Source of the DNA: Gordius sp. MW1
Lineage: Eukaryota; Nematomorpha; Gordioida; Gordea; Gordiidae
NCBI GenBank assembly: GCA_964036665.1
Contig: OZ038526.1
Span: forward strand, 32,240,001 to 32,304,000
Direction of reading: 5' to 3'
Length of the DNA stretch: 64,000 nucleotides
Part shown: positions 10,560 through 21,528 of the stretch, in pieces
Position numbering within the stretch: position 1 is the stretch's first letter
Layout: every line of letters begins with the position of its first letter
Position numbers and translations under genes: made by a program
Notes under the pieces: model-generated
Told to the model about the DNA's origin: nothing
What the model saw: the letters and a program-made list of their open reading frames with translations, nothing else
The model's database searches: none

Positions 10560-10955
10560 CTATTGGTTCAAGAGGTCGGCTCCAATGATAGGGGTGTGTA
10601 CCTCGGCGATCAGAAATAACCACTGTATTGGGTGTCTCAGACCTAGATTGATGGACAACATCTTTTGTCCATAGGTAGAGATATTGCTATTATTGGCCGC
10701 CTGCAATACTGGACCATTTGGTACCTTAGGTGAATTGACGGGTCTTGGAATGATGAACACGTCAGCTCCTGTATCAATCAGAAATTTATGTCCTGACGTA
10801 CGATCAATGATGTAGAATAGGCGACTTGGTTTATGACCGTTTCCGGAAGTCGCCTGAATGGAAAGGTCAGTTAGTTTTTTGACTGGGAGTTTGAGGTAAA
10901 TGCACATGGTTGTGTGCATTTTTGAGCGTACCCTTGAACTTGTGGTGATACCCAC
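10560..10955 (-). pseudogene. gypsy aspartic protease
   Basis: FLIDTGADVFIIP is the catalytic DTGA block of a retropepsin, followed by HTPIIGADLLNQ, the conserved C-terminal part of gypsy proteases. A stop codon follows Gln directly and the frame then continues with NIIVDVKN and the RT region, so the stop appears to be a point lesion. Its start overlaps the end of gag in a different frame. Confidence 0.9.
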
Positions 10956-11700
10956 AAATTTCTTCCCGACGGTGTCTTGATGTTGACCTTGACCTGCTTG
11001 AGGATCTCCAAACCTTTTTACTTTGTGGTGGCTGATTGACCAGCTGGTTTACTTTCAATTCCAACTGTGCGACCATTTTTACCAGTTCCTGGACTTCGTT
11101 TGTTTGGCTCATTTGAGGGCTTGCTATGGAAGCTACGCTGTTGGCCGTATATGTCTCGTAGATTTTGTCTGCCACCTCGGCCAAATGTGCCAGAGACTTT
11201 TCTTCTCCTACGCATGTTAAGATACCTGTTACCTCCCTTAAAAGTTTTTGTGTCCAAAGGGTTTTTAGAATTTTATCACTCATTTGATGTTCCCCGACAA
11301 GGCTCTTCAAATGCCTAAGCAACTGGGACGGTGTTTTGTCTCCCAAATATATGTCCTTGAACAGCTTGTCTATTCTTTTTGCTTCACTCTCACCCATTCT
11401 TTTGATTAAGGCTTGCTTTAACACCTCATAAGGGTTTTCATCTGGGATGTTAAGTATAAGGTCGGCCACTTCTTCGGCTATCTCAACCGGGAGAGATTCT
11501 AAAAGGTAAGCATACTTGACTCTTTGTGATGTGATTTTCCTAGTGGAAAATATTGCGTCGACCTGAGCTATCCAGATTTGGATGTTTCTGAGGTGAAATG
11601 TAAATAGCTTGATGTATACTGGTGATGTGTTTGCCGTGGTGGGAGTGTTGGATGCTGTCTCATTGTAGAGAGTTGAATTGTCAGACGATTGTGTATCCAT
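10867..11700 (-). CDS. gypsy gag polyprotein
   Basis: 277 residues starting at the first ATG after the primer-binding site. It includes the conserved capsid-type sequence WIAQVDAIFSTRKITSQRVK near residue 43, close to arthropod and trematode gypsy gags, and the later LADLILNIPDENPYEVLK block. The C terminus is Ser/Arg-rich and holds CGYHHKF, the start of the unusual CHCC-type zinc knuckle of the CsRn1 group, after which the frame is disturbed. Confidence 0.85.
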   Translation of the reverse strand: MDTQSSDNSTLYNETASNTPTTANTSPVYIKLFTFHLRNIQIWIAQVDAIFSTRKITSQRVKYAYLLESLPVEIAEEVADLILNIPDENPYEVLKQALIKRMGESEAKRIDKLFKDIYLGDKTPSQLLRHLKSLVGEHQMSDKILKTLWTQKLLREVTGILTCVGEEKSLAHLAEVADKIYETYTANSVASIASPQMSQTNEVQELVKMVAQLELKVNQLVNQPPQSKKVWRSSSRSRSTSRHRREEICGYHHKFKGTLKNAHNHVHLPQTPSQKTN

Positions 11701-11701
11701 A

Positions 11702-11718
11702 TCACGTCGGGGTCACCA
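11702..11718 (-). other. tRNA-Trp primer-binding site
   Basis: On the minus strand, TGGTGACCCCGACGTGAT lies one base inside the 5' LTR. It is complementary to the 3' end of animal tRNA-Trp including CCA. Confidence 0.85.
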
Positions 11719-11719
11719 A

Positions 11720-11920
11720 TGTGGTATTTAATTCACCACTTTAGTAATGTTTAAACTATTGAGTTAGGCGAGTATGAATTTATTATAACAACAAGGAAGC
11801 AAACAAACATATAAGCGAAACGCGAGCGAACGTTAATAATATGAACCGAGGAAATTGGAGGAAGATAAAAACATATGTGTTTCGTCGACTTGCTACATTC
11901 TCAATGTTCATGTCGCTACA
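11720..11920 (-). repeat. 5' LTR of the gypsy element
   Basis: Nearly identical to 6763-6962, in the same orientation. Being upstream of gag on the minus strand, it would carry the promoter. Confidence 0.92.
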
Positions 11921-12081
11921 AGCTCAAGCATTTGTATTTTATTCCATTTAACAGATCTAATTTTGTATAAAAATGCACATAATCATTTGAAGCTTATTAA
12001 AAAATTTTTTACTTTATAGAATTAGTCTAAGTTATAAACTTTACCTTAGTTTTAAGCTTATAGATAATAGAAATAATTAAT

Positions 12082-12700
12082 AGGATAGGCTTATAAACAT
12101 AGATTAGATATAATGATTATTAGCTCAAGCTCAATGTATTCAAATAGTAACTTAAATATCCCTAAGTTTATTATAATTGTACCAAATACAATATTGAGTT
12201 TATCAATTAGCTTTACCAAAATTACATTTAAAAGGATAGGCTTATAAACATTGATTAGATATAATGATCATTAGCTCAAGCTCAATGAATTTAAATACTC
12301 ACTCAGCTATTCCTTAGTTAGGTTATTATAAATGTACCAAATACAATATTGAGTTTATCATTTAGCTTTACCAAAATTACAATTAAAAGGATAGGCTTAT
12401 AAACATAGATTAGATATAATGATCATTAGCTCAATCTCAACAGATATCCCTTAGGTTATTATAAATGTACCAAATACAATATTGAGTTTATCAATTAGCT
12501 TTACCAAAATTACATTTAAAAGGATAGGCTCATAAACATAGATATGATATAATGATCATTAGCTAAAGCTCAATATATTTAAATACTCACTCAAATATCC
12601 CTCAGGTTATTAAATGTACCAAATACAATACTGACTTTATAAATTATATCAGCTCAGGTTATAAGCTTTACCAAAATTACATTTAAAAGGAATTATAAAC
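12082..12700. repeat. Tandem array, about four units of 130-155 bp
   Basis: AGGATAGGCTTATAAACAT recurs near 12082, 12235, 12390 and 12521 (with CTCAT in the last), followed each time by TATAATGATCATTAGCTCAA and ACCAAATACAATATTGAG. It lies near the right end of the Ginger-like element, as the 120-bp arrays do near one end of each Ginger1 copy. Confidence 0.88.
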
Positions 12701-13139
12701 ATAGATCAATGATCATTAGCTCAAGCTCAAAAACACATATCAAAAGAAGTAAAAGCAGAGTGCTAAATCTGAAAAATTTTAATTACAAATATGATAAATT
12801 TTAGCTTGTAAACCATGGTTGAATTATAATTAATAGTTTTTGTGAATTTTATAGGTTATTAAATAAAAACATCTGTTGATTGACGTTTGTATTAGCCCAT
12901 AGAAATTTAATTTTAAATTTTAAGAAAATTTTTTGATTGGCATGTCGATTTTTTTGAGCGTCGTGGAAATGGACATTACACCGGGCCTCTATATGATTAA
13001 TTACTAAAGTTATTATCCTATTCTCTCATTACTATTATTATTCATTTTCTACTCATTGTTATTCATTTTCAAAATATAAAACTTTGCTAGGCTAAAAAGC
13101 CAAGATTCCTATGATGGGAAAAACCTAGGTGTGGGTTAA

Positions 13140-13480
13140 ACCAAGGTTAGTTTACCCTTTTTCTCACCAGGGGGGGGGGGAGGGTGATTTGCCCCCTTCC
13201 CTATTTTTTCACCTCTCCCCTAATTTTTTACCCTCTTTCTTATTTGCCCCCCCCCTCTTTTTTAGGTGAGAAAGAAGGTAAAAAAAGTGGGGAGGAGGGG
13301 GGGGCAAATAACCTCCCCCCCCCTTTCCCCTGGTGAAAAAGAAGGTAAAAAATAAGGGCCCTCCGCCCTGGTGAGAAAGAGGGTGAAAAAAGGGGGGGGG
13401 GGGTCAAATCACTTCTTCCCCCAGGTGAGAAAGAGGGTAAAAAAAGGGGGGGGGGGAAACCAACGGGACAAAAAAGAGGG
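13140..13480. repeat. G/C-homopolymer minisatellite, part 1
   Basis: Copies of GGTGAGAAAGAGGGTAAAAAA alternate with runs of G and C of 8-12 bases. The same unit fills 14555-15470. Confidence 0.85.
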
Positions 13481-13555
13481 TGCAAACCAATTAGAAATAT
13501 TATTTATAGAATATAAGCGCAAAATAAATAAATATAACAAATTATGAATTTGTAT

Positions 13556-13715
13556 TACTGACTATTTTAGCAAAAATACTGAGCATACTTAATTTTAAGC
13601 TGAGCATTTTAAAGTTAATTTACTGAGCAATTTGGAATTTTTAACTGGGCACTTTAATAAAATACTGAGCACATTTTACTGAGCATTTTTTAATTTATTA
13701 CTACGCATTTAAATA
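13556..13715. repeat. TGAGCA array, short copy
   Basis: ACTGAGCA and close variants recur about seven times at 15-30 bp spacing, ending in ATTTAAATAACATCC. The same ending follows the larger array at 54629-54840, so both derive from one dispersed element. Confidence 0.75.
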
Positions 13716-14336
13716 ACATCCGTTGTTTAATAAGTGCGTATAGCACAATCTGCGCGTGCTACTCGGTGCACGAGGCGGAACAATAGCATATAAAAAGGCT
13801 CGAGAGGTGGAGTCGAAGCATCAAATTCTGTTCAAGCAATGAGCAGATTGCCTTGCCCAAGCAGACACTCGAGCTGATAGCTGATTTATTAGAAGCAATT
13901 GCTACAAGTTAGAAACTTTAAAAAATCTGCTCATATTATGTTTAATAAAAAAACTTTGCGTCCAGTTTACCCTACACTCTCCTCCCCTAACCCCTCTTGC
14001 CCCCCCCCCTTCCTCCACCCTCTCATCAATAGGGAAGGAGTGAAATTCGCCCCCCCCCCTTCTTTTAATCTATTCCTACCCTAGCGGAGAGGGAGCAAAA
14101 GGAGGAGGGGGAGAGTTTGCCCCCTTCTTCTACCATCTCTCGCATTTTATTTTAATATTTACTTATTTTTATGGCTGTTAAAGTTCATTTTAGATATGAA
14201 CTAGTTCAAGTTCATAGTTGAGTTTGAAAAAAGTAATTAGTTCACGTTCATATTTTTTCAAAAGTATCTAGTTCATGTTCAAGTTCATCTTGAAAAAAAC
14301 TAACTAGTTTAGTTCTTTGTTCAAATTTATCAAAAT

Positions 14337-14500
14337 ACGCCCTTCGGGGGTAACTGGGGGCTTCGCCCCCAGACCCCCGTTGGAAGCTTCCCCCAAACCC
14401 CCATCTCCTGCGGGCTCCGCCCTGAGACCCCTATATCCTCGGGGGCTACGCCCCCAAACCCCATTTACCTGGGGGCGGAGACGGCAGACCCTCGCTACGC
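14337..14500. repeat. GC-rich palindromic block (GGGGGCTTCGCCCCC type)
   Basis: Four near-palindromes such as GGGGGCTTCGCCCCC and GGGGGCTACGCCCCC, separated by AGACCCC or AAACCCC. A related ACGCCCGAAGGGCGTATT occurs near 6304. Each could form a hairpin. Function unknown. Confidence 0.7.
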
Positions 14501-14554
14501 CAAGCACAGTGACTGCTTGACATATCTCTGCTTAAATCCTCATACACATATGCC

Positions 14555-15470
14555 CCCCCCCTTATTTTTTACTCTTTTTCTTACCGGGGGGGGAGGGAGG
14601 GGGGTGATTTGGCCCCCCCCCCTTTTACCCCCTGATTTTTAACCTCTTTCTCACCCGGGGGGGCACTATTTTTTACTCTTTTTCTTATCAGGGGGAGACG
14701 GGTAATTTGCCTCCTCCCCTGGTGAGAAAGAGGGTAAAAAATAAGGGGGGGGGGGGGGTAAAAAAGAAGGGGGGGGGGGGGGGGGCAAGTCACCCCCCCC
14801 CCCCCCGGTGAGAAAGATGGTAAAAAATAGGAAGGGGGGCAAATTACCCCCCTCCTCTCTGGTAAGAAAGAGAGTAAAAAATCTCAAAAAATAAGGGGGG
14901 GGGGGAGTAAATTACCCCTCTTCCCTCTGGTAAGAAAGAAAGTAAAAAATAGGGAGGGGAATGAGAAAGAGGGTAAAAAATAAGGGGGGGGGGGGGGTAA
15001 ATCACCCCCTCTCCTCTGGTAAGAAAGGGAGTAAAAAATAAGGGAGGGGGCAAATCACCCCCCCCCCTTCTCCCCTCTAGTAAGAAAGAGAGTAAAATAT
15101 AAGGCAGGGAAGAAAATCACCGCCCCCCCCCCCCTCCTAATGAGAAAGAGGGTAAAAAATAAGGGGGTGAGGGGGGGGGATAATTTACCCCCCCCCCTCT
15201 TCCCTGGTCAGAAATAGGGTTAAAAAAAGGGGGGGCATATCACCCCCCCCCCCACCTGGTGAGATAGAGGGTAAAAATTAAGGGGGGTGAAAAAGGGGGA
15301 GAAGGGCAATTCAGCCCCCTCCCCCTAGGTGAGAAAGAAAGTAAAAAAATGGGGATCACCCCCCCCCCCTGGTGAGAAAGAGGGTAAAAAATAAGGGGAG
15401 TGAAAAAGGGGAGGGGGGCAATTCATCCCCATCCCTCTGGTGAGTAAGAGGGTAAAAAATAGGGGGGGGG
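14555..15470. repeat. G/C-homopolymer minisatellite, part 2
   Basis: About a dozen copies of GGTGAGAAAGAGGGTAAAAAATAAGG-type units of 60-85 bp, each followed by a run of G, then a short AT-rich spacer, then a run of C of up to about 18 bases. The paired G and C runs make every unit self-complementary. Several long minus-strand Pro/Phe-rich frames here are by-products of the repeat. Confidence 0.9.
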
Positions 15471-15903
15471 GGCAAAGTTCTTAATTTATTTATGATATAT
15501 AATATGAGCAAATATTGTAAGTTACTAAATTTTAACAAATAGCAAAATATGAGCAAATATTGTAAGTTACTAAATATTAACAAATAGCAATTCAATCTAC
15601 TATCTGCTCGAATTTACTGCTCGAGCTTCTGCTAAATGCTTTAACAGATTTGGCTGCTTCGACTAACCTCTTGAGCATTTTTACATGCTACTGTTAAAAC
15701 TATTGCACCGAACAGCTAGCACTCACTAGCATATTAAAAAGCTAGTGTGCGTGCTCGAGCAAAGCACATAGTTAGCATTGCTAATGCTAGCAATTTAACA
15801 ACTCTAGTACGCGCTAGTTAAACAACACCCCCCCTCCCTTCCCTCTTGTCTTATCCATTAGTTTCCAAATTTTAAAAAATTTCCATTATACATACATTGA
15901 AAG

Positions 15904-16054
15904 CATGGGCGTAACCAGGGGAACAAAAAAAAACATTTTTCAGTACTAAAACCCTTAAATGTTCAAAAAAATAATGTTTTGCCCCCCTCCCCCTAATTGA
16001 ACTTAAACAACTTTCGTCCCCCCTCCCCTAATCCAAAACCTGGCCACGCCCATG
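15904..16054 (+). mobile_element. CATGGGCG MITE, copy 4, with exact 8-bp target duplication
   Basis: Ends CATGGGCGTAACCAGG and CCTGGCCACGCCCATG. ATTGAAAG is repeated exactly at 15896-15903 and 16055-16062. Confidence 0.93.
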
Positions 16055-17933
16055 ATTGAAAGAGTTTAATTAAGTTTTCCAATATTTAGATGATAGCTAT
16101 ATAAATATTGTTAAAGAGCCTCTCGAAAGGCTATCTATCTTCCTTCCTTCTTAAATACATAGCAAATATTATTATTTAACTACTAGTATACCCTACTTGT
16201 GATGTGTGTGGTTTAGTGATAAAACTAAATTAGCCCGCGTTAAATACAAGAGCCCCCCCTGTAGGGTGTCAGCAGCCAACGTGTTTTTTCCAAACACCCC
16301 TTTTGATTGGGTAAAGGGATAATCAATGGTTTTTTCACACTCTCTCCCCCCAATGGGATTAAGTAGAGGCGTGATTAATGAGATTTTTTGAGAGAATTTT
16401 AGCTCGTGTTAACACCCAGCGTTCATCGTGTTACTACTGAGACATTGTTCTTAAGTTGGCAACAAATCATTCCTCCCTTATACTAAACTTTAACCATCCA
16501 AAAAGCACATTATTGGTTTTTTGCATACTATAATTTGTATTCCAAACTATAATTGAATATTTAAAAAGCGGATTAATGTTGTACTAAAATGTTGGGCCTT
16601 ATATTCCCCACGTTTAAATAATACTTCAAAGTTTGGTATTTATATTACGTATTTGCCAACCATTTTGATTACATTAATGATTGTCTTTTAGCATAATTTT
16701 GAATAAAACCTATAATGATTAGTCTGTTTTTAACCATATTTTTTTTATGGGGAAGGGGGGAGACACCAACCTAAATTAGATTCCAGCTTTATCAAAATTT
16801 ATAAATATATATAATATTTTATTGGAGAAACCAACCTAAATTAGTTCCAGCTTTATCAAAATTTACAAAAATATAATAATATTATTAAAAACAATAAACA
16901 TAACACGTAGAAATAGCGAGAATGGACCTTTAGTAAAAAATATGTCAGTCAAAATGATTGATTGACAGCTCTTATAAAACACGGCTGGCTTCTGCCGTAC
17001 CACACCCCCTCCTCTCCCCATCATTCCCATTTGTGCTGTTTGAAACCAATAAAATTTTTTGTTCGAATTTAAAACTTAAGCCACCATCACATATATATTT
17101 CTTCGCGGTAGACGATTGAATGAAACCGTATTTTGAAAGAAAAAATTTCCCCCCTATTAGCCTTAAAGGCAAAATTGAAACAATTCACAATGGGGCGGTT
17201 AGTTTCTTTCGGATAACTAACATTATTTACGCAACTACTATCCCCTATCTCCCAATAAATAATATCGCAACCCACCCCTTCTTTTATCATTCCTATTCCC
17301 CATTTTGGTTTAGTGGATGGCGCTTATTAGAATTCCCCCCATCGTGGAAATTGTTAATAATTGCTACGGGACGCCTACTTTTAATCAGAATTCTTATAGT
17401 AAACAATCGAAATTTGCGAGCAGCTTTTCGGACATTTGACAAATGACTTTGACACAACATTTAACGGTTATACCACATAATACCCAAATGCATTTTATTT
17501 TTTAGGATTTTATATAATTATCAATTGCAATTTTAACTACTGAATAATTTTCCTCACAAATTATAATGTTTTAACTGCGGTACATCAATATAAGTGGCTA
17601 TTTTATTTACCGTTATCGGACCATCACACCTGTATTACTTTAATGATAGCTAAAATTAGGATAAATGTTTATCATTAATCTTTATTAAATGCGTCAGGTT
17701 TTAGAAATATTTCGATTTAAAGTTGAGAAAATGACAGTCTTTGGCCCTTTTTGACGCTCTCCAAGACGAAATTTAATAGCTTAAGTTTTTTAAACCTCTC
17801 AGCGGTAGAACCAATTTAGTGTAAAAATTAATAAAGGATTTTTCCCCTAATATTATTGCATTTTAGTATATATCAAAAATTCAATTAGACCCTATGCGAA
17901 ATAGCGGCAGACTTTGAGTTGAGCCTCCCTCCC
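16055..17933. other. Intergenic, no identifiable gene
   Basis: Contains an ACCAACCTAAATTAG.TTCCAGCTTTATCAAAATTTA duplication (about 16770 and 16830) and a 108-codon plus-strand frame at 17120-17446 that I cannot assign. Nothing else is recognised. Confidence 0.45.
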
Positions 17934-18148
17934 TCTCTATCTAACTGTCAATATGCTTATATAACACTATACCCTTAGTGCATGTGAGTGATTGATGATT
18001 TGTGGCGTGCGTGTGTGGAAGAGTAGTGGCGTAATACGAGCATTACTACTACTACACATACGCCTCTCACCCTCCCTCCCTACTATAAATCTCCCCTTTC
18101 AATATCAATCTTATACCAACAAGTCAAGGATTTTTTATCCATTAAATA

Positions 18149-18319
18149 CATGGGCGTTACCAGGTTTTGGATTAGGGGCGGGGGGCAAACCTTTAAAATT
18201 TCAATTAGGGAGGGGCAAAAACAAATTTTTTTAATTTTTAAGGGTTTTTGCATTGGGAAAAAAATTCTTTATTTAGGGGGGGGGCAGCCGCCCCCCTGCC
18301 CACCCTGGCTGCGCCCATG
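18149..18319 (+). mobile_element. CATGGGCG MITE, copy 5
   Basis: Ends CATGGGCGTTACCAGG and CTGCGCCCATG. Flanks ATTAAATA and CTTAAATA match at 7 of 8 positions. Confidence 0.88.
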
Positions 18320-18942
18320 CTTAAATATAAGCATTAATTTATAATTAAAATTTTTCTAGACTCATGGAGCTTTATTTCCGCAAAAATTATTTATGTTAAA
18401 TGCTAAATATAAATTTGTTTTTAAAGACAGAAGAAAATTACTTTTTATATAATTTTGGTTAATAAAAATCCAAATCACGATGCACAAGAGGAAAAGAATA
18501 TTAATTTTTAAAACCATTATAAGTGTGTTAGTTTAGCTAGTTACTAAAAAATAATATAGTTGGCTATCCCTTAATTTCAGTCTCCTTTAATCGTCCCACT
18601 CTCTTTGACTCAGATAAAGTGGTAAAATTCATATAATAAGGTGTAGACAATAGATTTTTTGCGAAGCAGTTTTCTGTTTATTTTAATATTATGTCATTTT
18701 ATGCGAAAAATGTTTTGGACAAGGTGAAATTATATAGATTTAAAACATTTTAAAAATATAAACAAATTTTAAAGCCTTCATCGCTGCTAAATTAGTATGA
18801 AAATTTCATTAAATTTTATCTTCAAATGATAAAACGAAATTAATATTCATATTCGAAATATAATAAATCCTTGACTTGTTGGTATGAGATTGATATCAAG
18901 AGTAGAATGGGGAGATTGATAGTAGGGAGGCAGGGTGAGAGG

Positions 18943-19376
18943 CATGGGCGTACGCAGGGGGAAGGGGCAGGGAGGGAGGCGTAAAAAAAATTTCAATACA
19001 AAAACCCTAACAAATTTTAAAAAAAATTTGTTTTGCCCCCCCCTAATTAGCCGGAGGGGGGCAGCCAACCCCCTGCCCCTCCCCCTAATTTGCCAGGGGG
19101 GCAGGGGGTCTGGCTGCCCACACTGCCTAATTTAGGGCAGTTGCTTTTTTTTGCTCTCAGGAAATTTTTTGGACGTCGAGACCTTTTTTTTTTTGCTCTC
19201 AGCAAAATTTTAGAGGAAAATTTTTGGATTTGGATAGTCGAGACCTTTTTATTTTTTTTGCTCTCAGCAAAATTTTAAAGGAAAATTTTTGGATTTGGAT
19301 AGTCGAGACCTTTTTTTTGCTCTCAGCAAAATTTTAATCTGCCCCCCCCCTAATTCAAAACCTGCGTAGGCCCATG
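18943..19376 (+). mobile_element. CATGGGCG MITE, copy 6, expanded core
   Basis: Ends CATGGGCGTACGCAGG and CCTGCGTAGGCCCATG. Flanks GTGAGAGG and GTAAGAGG match at 7 of 8. At 434 bp it is over twice the usual length because TTTTTTGCTCTCAGCAAAATTTT units are repeated three times in its middle. Confidence 0.88.
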
Positions 19377-19523
19377 GTAAGAGGCGTACGCGTAGTAACT
19401 ACTAATTAGTAATGCTCGTATTTCGCCACTACTCTCCACACACCACACATCTATTATTACTCACATGCACTAAGGGTATAGTGTTATTATAAGCATATAA
19501 GCCAATTAGATAGAGAGGGAGGA

Positions 19524-20545
19524 TATGATGAATTACATTTTACCTTTTATAAAAGAGTATATAGGCTAATGGATTTATTAATATTAAGGTACTTCTTTTC
19601 TATTTTTAATCATGAATTCAGGCCATAAAATAATATATTCAATCCTTATATTCGTATCAATATTTTTATTAAGAACTCAAACAAGAGTTGTTCAAGAAAG
19701 TAAAACTGAATTATTTTATTCTAAGTTTATCACACTAAATGTTCATGTTCCTTTTTTAAATATTGCTTTCTTGCTAGAAAACTTGATTTGTTAATAATGT
19801 AACCATAGACTGCTCATGCCATAGGTTCCATATGGTTAGTGATGGGAAAAACCTTAGGTCGGGCTGACTTTAGGAAGGTCAGGTTTGAGTTAAGGTATTT
19901 TTTTGGGGCGTTTGTGATGACGTGCGAAGCGAAAAAAGCGAAGCTAATTTTTAAGCTAATTTATCAAACTCTTCATTTTTTATTAACAACTTTATTTATA
20001 TTCATCGTGAAATTTATCATATATCAATGATTATTGATAAGATCGTAATTATTCTATAAACATATAAAATTATATAAAAAATACATATATATCAAGTTAA
20101 AATTTTTAACCATCGCGCGAAAAGTAAAAATGATTTGTTATTTCGTTTGCTTTTTGCCGCGGGCGAAAATAATCGTGGTTTCACTATGAACGTCTTCCAT
20201 TTACAATTCTTTTTCGTGATGTATGAAGAATTTCAAGATTGAATATAAAGATATTAATAAAAAAATGAAGAGTTTGATAAATTAGCCCAAAAATTCACAT
20301 CGCTTTTTTCACTTCGTGCGTCATCACGAACGCCGCGTAAGTTAAGTTTAGGTTTTTCAAAAGCCTAAGGTTTTTTCAAAATCTCAAATTTAGTATCTCT
20401 CATTTACCATTATTATAAATGCAAATGTTATATGAGATTAGCGTCATCTGTAAATTCTAATTTATATGAACATATCATATCTCCACGCACCAAAAACCCC
20501 TTTTCCACCTTTTTAATGATAACATGGCATAGTAATGTTTATATA
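19524..20545. other. Intergenic, no identifiable gene
   Basis: AT-rich. GGGCGTTTGTGATGACG near 19910 and CATCACGAACGCC near 20322 are inverted relatives, with TTTATCAAACTCTTCATTTTT and its inverse between them, suggesting a third, smaller inverted repeat of about 440 bp. Confidence 0.5.
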
Positions 20546-21480
20546 GATATTAGTAATTTTTAATATTCCATTGGGTAGATATCAAAAACAACATTCTAAA
20601 ATAAATTTCATTTACGCAATATACGTAAATTAAAAATGTAAAAACTGTGATAAAGGTTATTTATTAATTAGCACCATACATATTTTGTTAATCTATTGAC
20701 GTTCGTTCTGAATTATGAACTAGGGAGGAAGGTAAATACTGTTATAGCATAAAATAACATGGTTGAAATACACCAGATGCTGTCTTCAAAATGGAGGAAA
20801 ATTTGACACACAATAATTTAATTTACCATGTAAATATAAATATTGATAATTAATAATCTAATAAAAAAATGCCTAGCGACTGTATTTCTGTCACAATATT
20901 TTGATATAAAAACTATACATGTAAGCAAACCCCATGGTGACCTCACCTAAAGGATGGGGCTTGGGATTTCCAACCTAAGGTTTTGGACTAGAGTTCAAAT
21001 CTAGCCTAAAATTATAGGTTGAGGTTTTAAAAAATCCTTAACTCGAAACCGGGGCTTGGTTTGGGGAAACCCCGGGATTTCCCACCACTACACATAGTAA
21101 ATTGTGTGTCAAATTTTCATCCATTTTGAAGATAACAACTGGTCTATTTCAACTATGTAATTTTGAGCTATAACAGTCAATTTACCTTCCTCACTAGTTT
21201 ATAAATTTGAACGAACCATGGGCGTAGCCAAAAGGGGGGGGGGCAGCCCCCCCCCTAAATGACCAAAAAAAATTTCAGTACTTAAAAATTAAAAAATATT
21301 ATGTTTTGCCCCCCCCCCTCTCCTAATTGAACTTAAAACGATTCCCCCCCCCTCCCCCCCCCCCCCCTAATCCAATTATTAAACAAACTTTCATTACAGT
21401 TTTTACATTTTTATGTATTGTGCAAATGATAATGGTTTTTGATATCTATCCAATTCAGTAATTTTTTTTTACCTACATAA
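20546..21480. repeat. Large inverted repeat with a 280-bp loop
   Basis: The left arm (about 20560-20825) contains GGGTAGATATCAAAAAC, TAAAAACTGTGATAAAGG-like and CTTCAAAATGGAGGAAAATTT. Inverted relatives occur at 21104-21480 (AAATTTTCATCCATTTTGAAG, then TTTGATATCTATCCAAT). A CATGGGCG MITE fragment interrupts the right arm at 21217. Confidence 0.72.
21217..21370 (+). mobile_element. CATGGGCG MITE, copy 7, right end missing
   Basis: Left end CATGGGCGTAGCCAAAAGG is intact. The core subtype with TATGTTTTGCCCCCC follows, but the element dissolves into a C run and AATCCAATTATT without a closing terminal repeat. Confidence 0.8.
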
Positions 21481-21528
21481 GATTATTTAATTTACAAAAA
21501 TTACTAAAATCTATATAATCACTACTGT

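Larger units (their letters stand above)
6763..11920 (-). mobile_element. Decayed CsRn1-like Ty3/gypsy LTR retrotransposon
   Basis: Two LTRs of 200 and 201 bp (6763-6962 and 11720-11920) are nearly identical and flanked by AGCT (6759-6762 and 11921-11924). On the minus strand the order is 5' LTR, primer-binding site, gag, protease, reverse transcriptase, RNase H, integrase, polypurine tract, 3' LTR. A primer-binding site complementary to tRNA-Trp is typical of the CsRn1 group of Ty3/gypsy elements. The coding region is broken by at least two frameshifts (near 8358 and 7420), an in-frame stop near 10560 and a 719-bp insertion, so this copy cannot be autonomous. It sits inside the Ginger-like element 6416-12980. 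Confidence 0.93.
6416..12980. mobile_element. Non-autonomous Ginger-like DNA element (host of the gypsy insertion)
   Basis: The left end TGTAATGATCTG and the right end (read inward on the minus strand) TGTAATGTCCATTTCC both follow CCGG: 6412-6415 and 12981-12984. The same CCGG plus TGTAA layout bounds the Ginger1 pair at 32445-39654. The left terminus continues into ATTCCTATTGGTT and ATATCACGTGATC, matching the CTCATTGGTTG and GTCACGTG parts of the Ginger1 terminus. Without the LTR element inside it, the element would be about 1.4 kb. It contains a tandem array (12082-12700) and no transposase frame. Confidence 0.65.
13716..15830. mobile_element. Candidate inverted-arm element filled with GC minisatellite
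   Basis: The left arm (about 13719-13915) and right arm (about 15600-15828, inverted) share AACA.TAGCAT.TAAAAA.GCTC and TCGAAGCA..AAATCTGTT. The outer ends read TTGTTTAATAAGTGCG and, inverted, TTGTTTAACTAGCGCG. Between them are a TGAACTAG-rich segment, a GGGGGCTTCGCCCCC block and the homopolymer minisatellite. No coding frame and no clear target duplication were found. Confidence 0.5.
17934..19523. repeat. Large inverted repeat (foldback-like), interrupted by MITEs
   Basis: The left arm (17934-18140) runs from CCTCCCTCCCTCTCTATC to ACAAGTCAAGGATTT. Its inverted copy runs from AAATCCTTGACTTGTTGG (18862) to GATAGAGAGGGAGG (19523). The right arm is split by a CATGGGCG MITE at 18943-19376, and the loop starts with another at 18149. 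No transposase frame was found. Confidence 0.8.

Noticed and set aside
6763-11920. Infectious retrovirus-like element
   Set aside because: No envelope frame is present between integrase and the 3' LTR, and gag-pol is broken. It is a decayed retrotransposon.
13240-15595. Several long Pro/Phe/Leu-rich minus-strand frames
   Set aside because: They are products of the G/C minisatellite units and shift with homopolymer length.
17120-17446. 108-codon plus-strand frame
   Set aside because: Composition is not convincing, overlapping frames exist on the other strand, and no domain or splice context is seen.
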